NCBI RefSeq assembly: GCF_031456295.1
Contig: NZ_JAVDUJ010000001.1
Coordinates: 992,001 to 1,056,000, forward strand
DNA: 64,000 nucleotides
Direction of reading: 5' to 3'
From: Arcanobacterium_A hippocoleae
GTDB lineage: Bacteria; Actinomycetota; Actinomycetes; Actinomycetales; Actinomycetaceae
Shown here in pieces: positions 62,813 through 64,000 of the stretch (the stretch's first letter is position 1; every line of letters begins with the position of its first letter). The notes beneath the pieces were generated by a model, which did not search any database, had not been told where the DNA came from, and saw nothing but the letters and a program-made list of their open reading frames with translations. The position numbers and the translations under genes were made by a program.

Positions 62813-62834
62813 TTTAGGTAAACACTCGGTTAAC
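62813..62834 (-). promoter_or_regulatory. Pho-box-like direct repeat upstream of ppk
   Basis: On the minus strand two adjacent 11-mers, GTTAACCGAGT and GTTTACCTAAA, 57 nt before the ppk start. Same design as upstream of pstS and DUF47-pit. Confidence 0.6.
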
Positions 62835-62845
62835 TCAAGTTGCGT

Positions 62846-63457
62846 TCACGCTCTAATCTTCCCGGCAGCATCTTGAAATTCTTGCGCCACCCGCAGCATC
62901 GCAGTATCACGCAATGTTACCGAAGTTGCCAGTGGATGTGCTTCATCTGCAATCCACGCCGGCACTACCGAACCAAGAAAATCGCAAAAGCGGGCTGAAT
63001 CGCGCAATACCAACGCAAAATCTTTCCGATAATCACCCATGAACACTTCATTCCATGCTGCAAGGATTTTCTCCGGGCGCGCGACAAGCTTTACTTTTTC
63101 CGCATCTTGCTGTGAAAAATACTTTTCACTTGCCGCATATCGCAGCTGCACTTCCTGCGTAAATCGGCGCACCCATTCACGCAATAAATAACCACGCCAT
63201 AAAATCCCTGGCAAGGTATCGGCAGGGAGCATCACCCATGTTTCCGCAAGCGCATCTACCCCTTCAGCAGCGATCAGCATTTTTACTCGTTCGATCGTCT
63301 GAACATCCAAAAAATGCTCAGACGACAACGGAACAATCGCTTGCGCACTAGCATGAGCAAGCTCAGAACTGAAAGCAGTATCCGCATCTCCCTGGATCAA
63401 TTCCACCTGTTCAGGCTGCAGCTGCGCCGGACGCCGCGGCTTTTGACCACTCATCAT
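62846..63457 (-). CDS. Conserved hypothetical protein, no recognised family
   Basis: 203 residues from the ATG at 63457 (AAAGG 5 nt upstream); a GTG two codons earlier is possible. No signal peptide or membrane segment. It appears mostly helical and acidic: VQTIERVKMLIAAEGVDALA, WVMLPADTLPGILWRGYLLR, EWVRRFTQEVQLRYAASEKY and ILAAWNEVFMGDYRKDFALV. The Trp/Arg-rich middle part and the well-formed codon usage suggest a real gene. I do not recognise its function. It lies upstream of ppk on the same strand with an 89-nt gap that holds the Pho-box-like repeat. Confidence 0.65.
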   Translation of the reverse strand: MMSGQKPRRPAQLQPEQVELIQGDADTAFSSELAHASAQAIVPLSSEHFLDVQTIERVKMLIAAEGVDALAETWVMLPADTLPGILWRGYLLREWVRRFTQEVQLRYAASEKYFSQQDAEKVKLVARPEKILAAWNEVFMGDYRKDFALVLRDSARFCDFLGSVVPAWIADEAHPLATSVTLRDTAMLRVAQEFQDAAGKIRA

Positions 63458-63554
63458 TGCCACCTTTCAAAGATCTTTTCCCTATCCTATCGCCAGCAGT
63501 GGAAACTCTCTATATATTAGGCACTTAACAGTTTCTTTCCCGTAGACTTAAACC

Positions 63555-64000
63555 ATGATAAACGAACCACTCCTGCTCGATTTTGCGCATCTGCCCTGGC
63601 CCGCAGAAATCCCAACACATTGTGTCTTTGATGTTGACGGCACTCTCGCAAATGAAAAATCGATCCTCACTGCAGAAACGAACGCAGCCCTACGCAATCT
63701 TGACGCTGCCGGGATCCCAATTATTATCGCTACTGGCAGACCATTACCGTGGAGTGATTTCTTATTTCACGATGCCAAGGTAAAAGGCTGGATCGTGGCT
63801 TCAAATGGAGCCGTGGTCTGGGATGGCTTTCGCGATCAGATCGTAGATGTGCAGCTCCTTCCGGCATCAGTAGCGCAGCGCGTGATTGAAACCGCGCACG
63901 AACTGGGAGTTTCATATTTTCTTGAAACCGCAGATGAAATCCTTGTGAGCGCCAACGATCCATATATTCCGCATGTTTCGCAAATTTCGATGCAGACGGC
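63555..64000 (+). CDS. HAD-superfamily hydrolase of the Cof type, 5' part (runs off the right edge)
   Basis: 148 codons are visible from the ATG at 63555. HAD motif I is CVFDVDGTLANEKSILTAET (nucleophile Asp), and motif II is in IIIATGRPLPWSD (Thr). Between and after these is the cap-domain start typical of Cof-like sugar or flavin phosphatases (VASNGAVVWDGFRDQIVDVQ). Motifs III and IV would be beyond the window edge. The substrate is not predictable from this part. It is divergent from the unknown gene at 62846-63457. Confidence 0.8.
   Translation, partial: MINEPLLLDFAHLPWPAEIPTHCVFDVDGTLANEKSILTAETNAALRNLDAAGIPIIIATGRPLPWSDFLFHDAKVKGWIVASNGAVVWDGFRDQIVDVQLLPASVAQRVIETAHELGVSYFLETADEILVSANDPYIPHVSQISMQT

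Overview
The window looks like a chromosomal segment of a moderate-GC actinobacterium. The markers are a 32-residue bS22 ribosomal protein next to a BldC-like HTH protein, the actinobacterial form of MenB, a Nudix and histidine-phosphatase fusion beside ppk, and a type I-E CRISPR system with the usual actinobacterial repeat. Family Actinomycetaceae is my guess, from gene content only. There are no rRNA or tRNA genes that I can see.

Layout. 1-1113: the 5' part of a membrane-anchored HtrA-type protease. 1302-8131: a menaquinone cluster (menD and menC on the minus strand; menB, menE and menA on the plus strand). 8218-16000: housekeeping genes, namely a small membrane protein, a histidine phosphatase, a MarR regulator, bS22, a BldC-like HTH protein, a Ktr/Trk potassium uptake pair, radA and a basic single-pass membrane protein. 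16067-25019: glycerol metabolism, with a SorC-type regulator divergent from glpABC, then a uridine-kinase-like gene, glpF and glpK. 25119-26400: a small AT-rich islet with a putative cysteine-rich bacteriocin precursor (frameshifted) and a two-helix membrane protein, bordered by a 41-bp echo of lysS. 26422-32406: lysS, mfd and pth. 32710-39035: an accessory stretch with a glutaminyl-peptide cyclotransferase, a GntR/ABC export operon, an IS3-like remnant, a DUF4862-like protein, a small membrane protein, a HicB-like remnant and the tail of a phage-type SNF2 helicase. 39036-50839: a complete type I-E CRISPR-Cas locus (array, leader, cas2-cas1-cas6e-cas5e-cas7e-cse2-cse1-cas3, all read on the minus strand). 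51400-64000: a U32-family peptidase-like tRNA hydroxylation protein, then a phosphate block (DUF47-pit, pstSCAB, Nudix fusion, ppk), an unknown conserved gene and the start of a HAD hydrolase.

How the genes work together. MenDCBEA make demethylmenaquinone for the respiratory chain, and GlpABC feeds electrons from glycerol-3-phosphate into that quinone pool. GlpF and GlpK supply glycerol-3-phosphate. Pst, Pit and Ppk handle phosphate import and storage. I find the same 22-bp direct-repeat motif (two 11-mers beginning GTTAA or GTTTA) upstream of pstS, DUF47-pit and ppk, which suggests one phosphate-responsive regulon.

The most unusual feature is in the CRISPR array. One 'spacer' is 308 nt long and carries the 3' part of a hicA toxin gene fused in its natural arrangement to the 5' part of its hicB antitoxin gene. 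Both genes are cut exactly at CRISPR repeats, and a repeat supplies the hicB stop codon. The far end of the array also cuts a helicase gene exactly at a repeat. Four spacers are present twice, and two pairs of different spacers share their first 8-9 nt.
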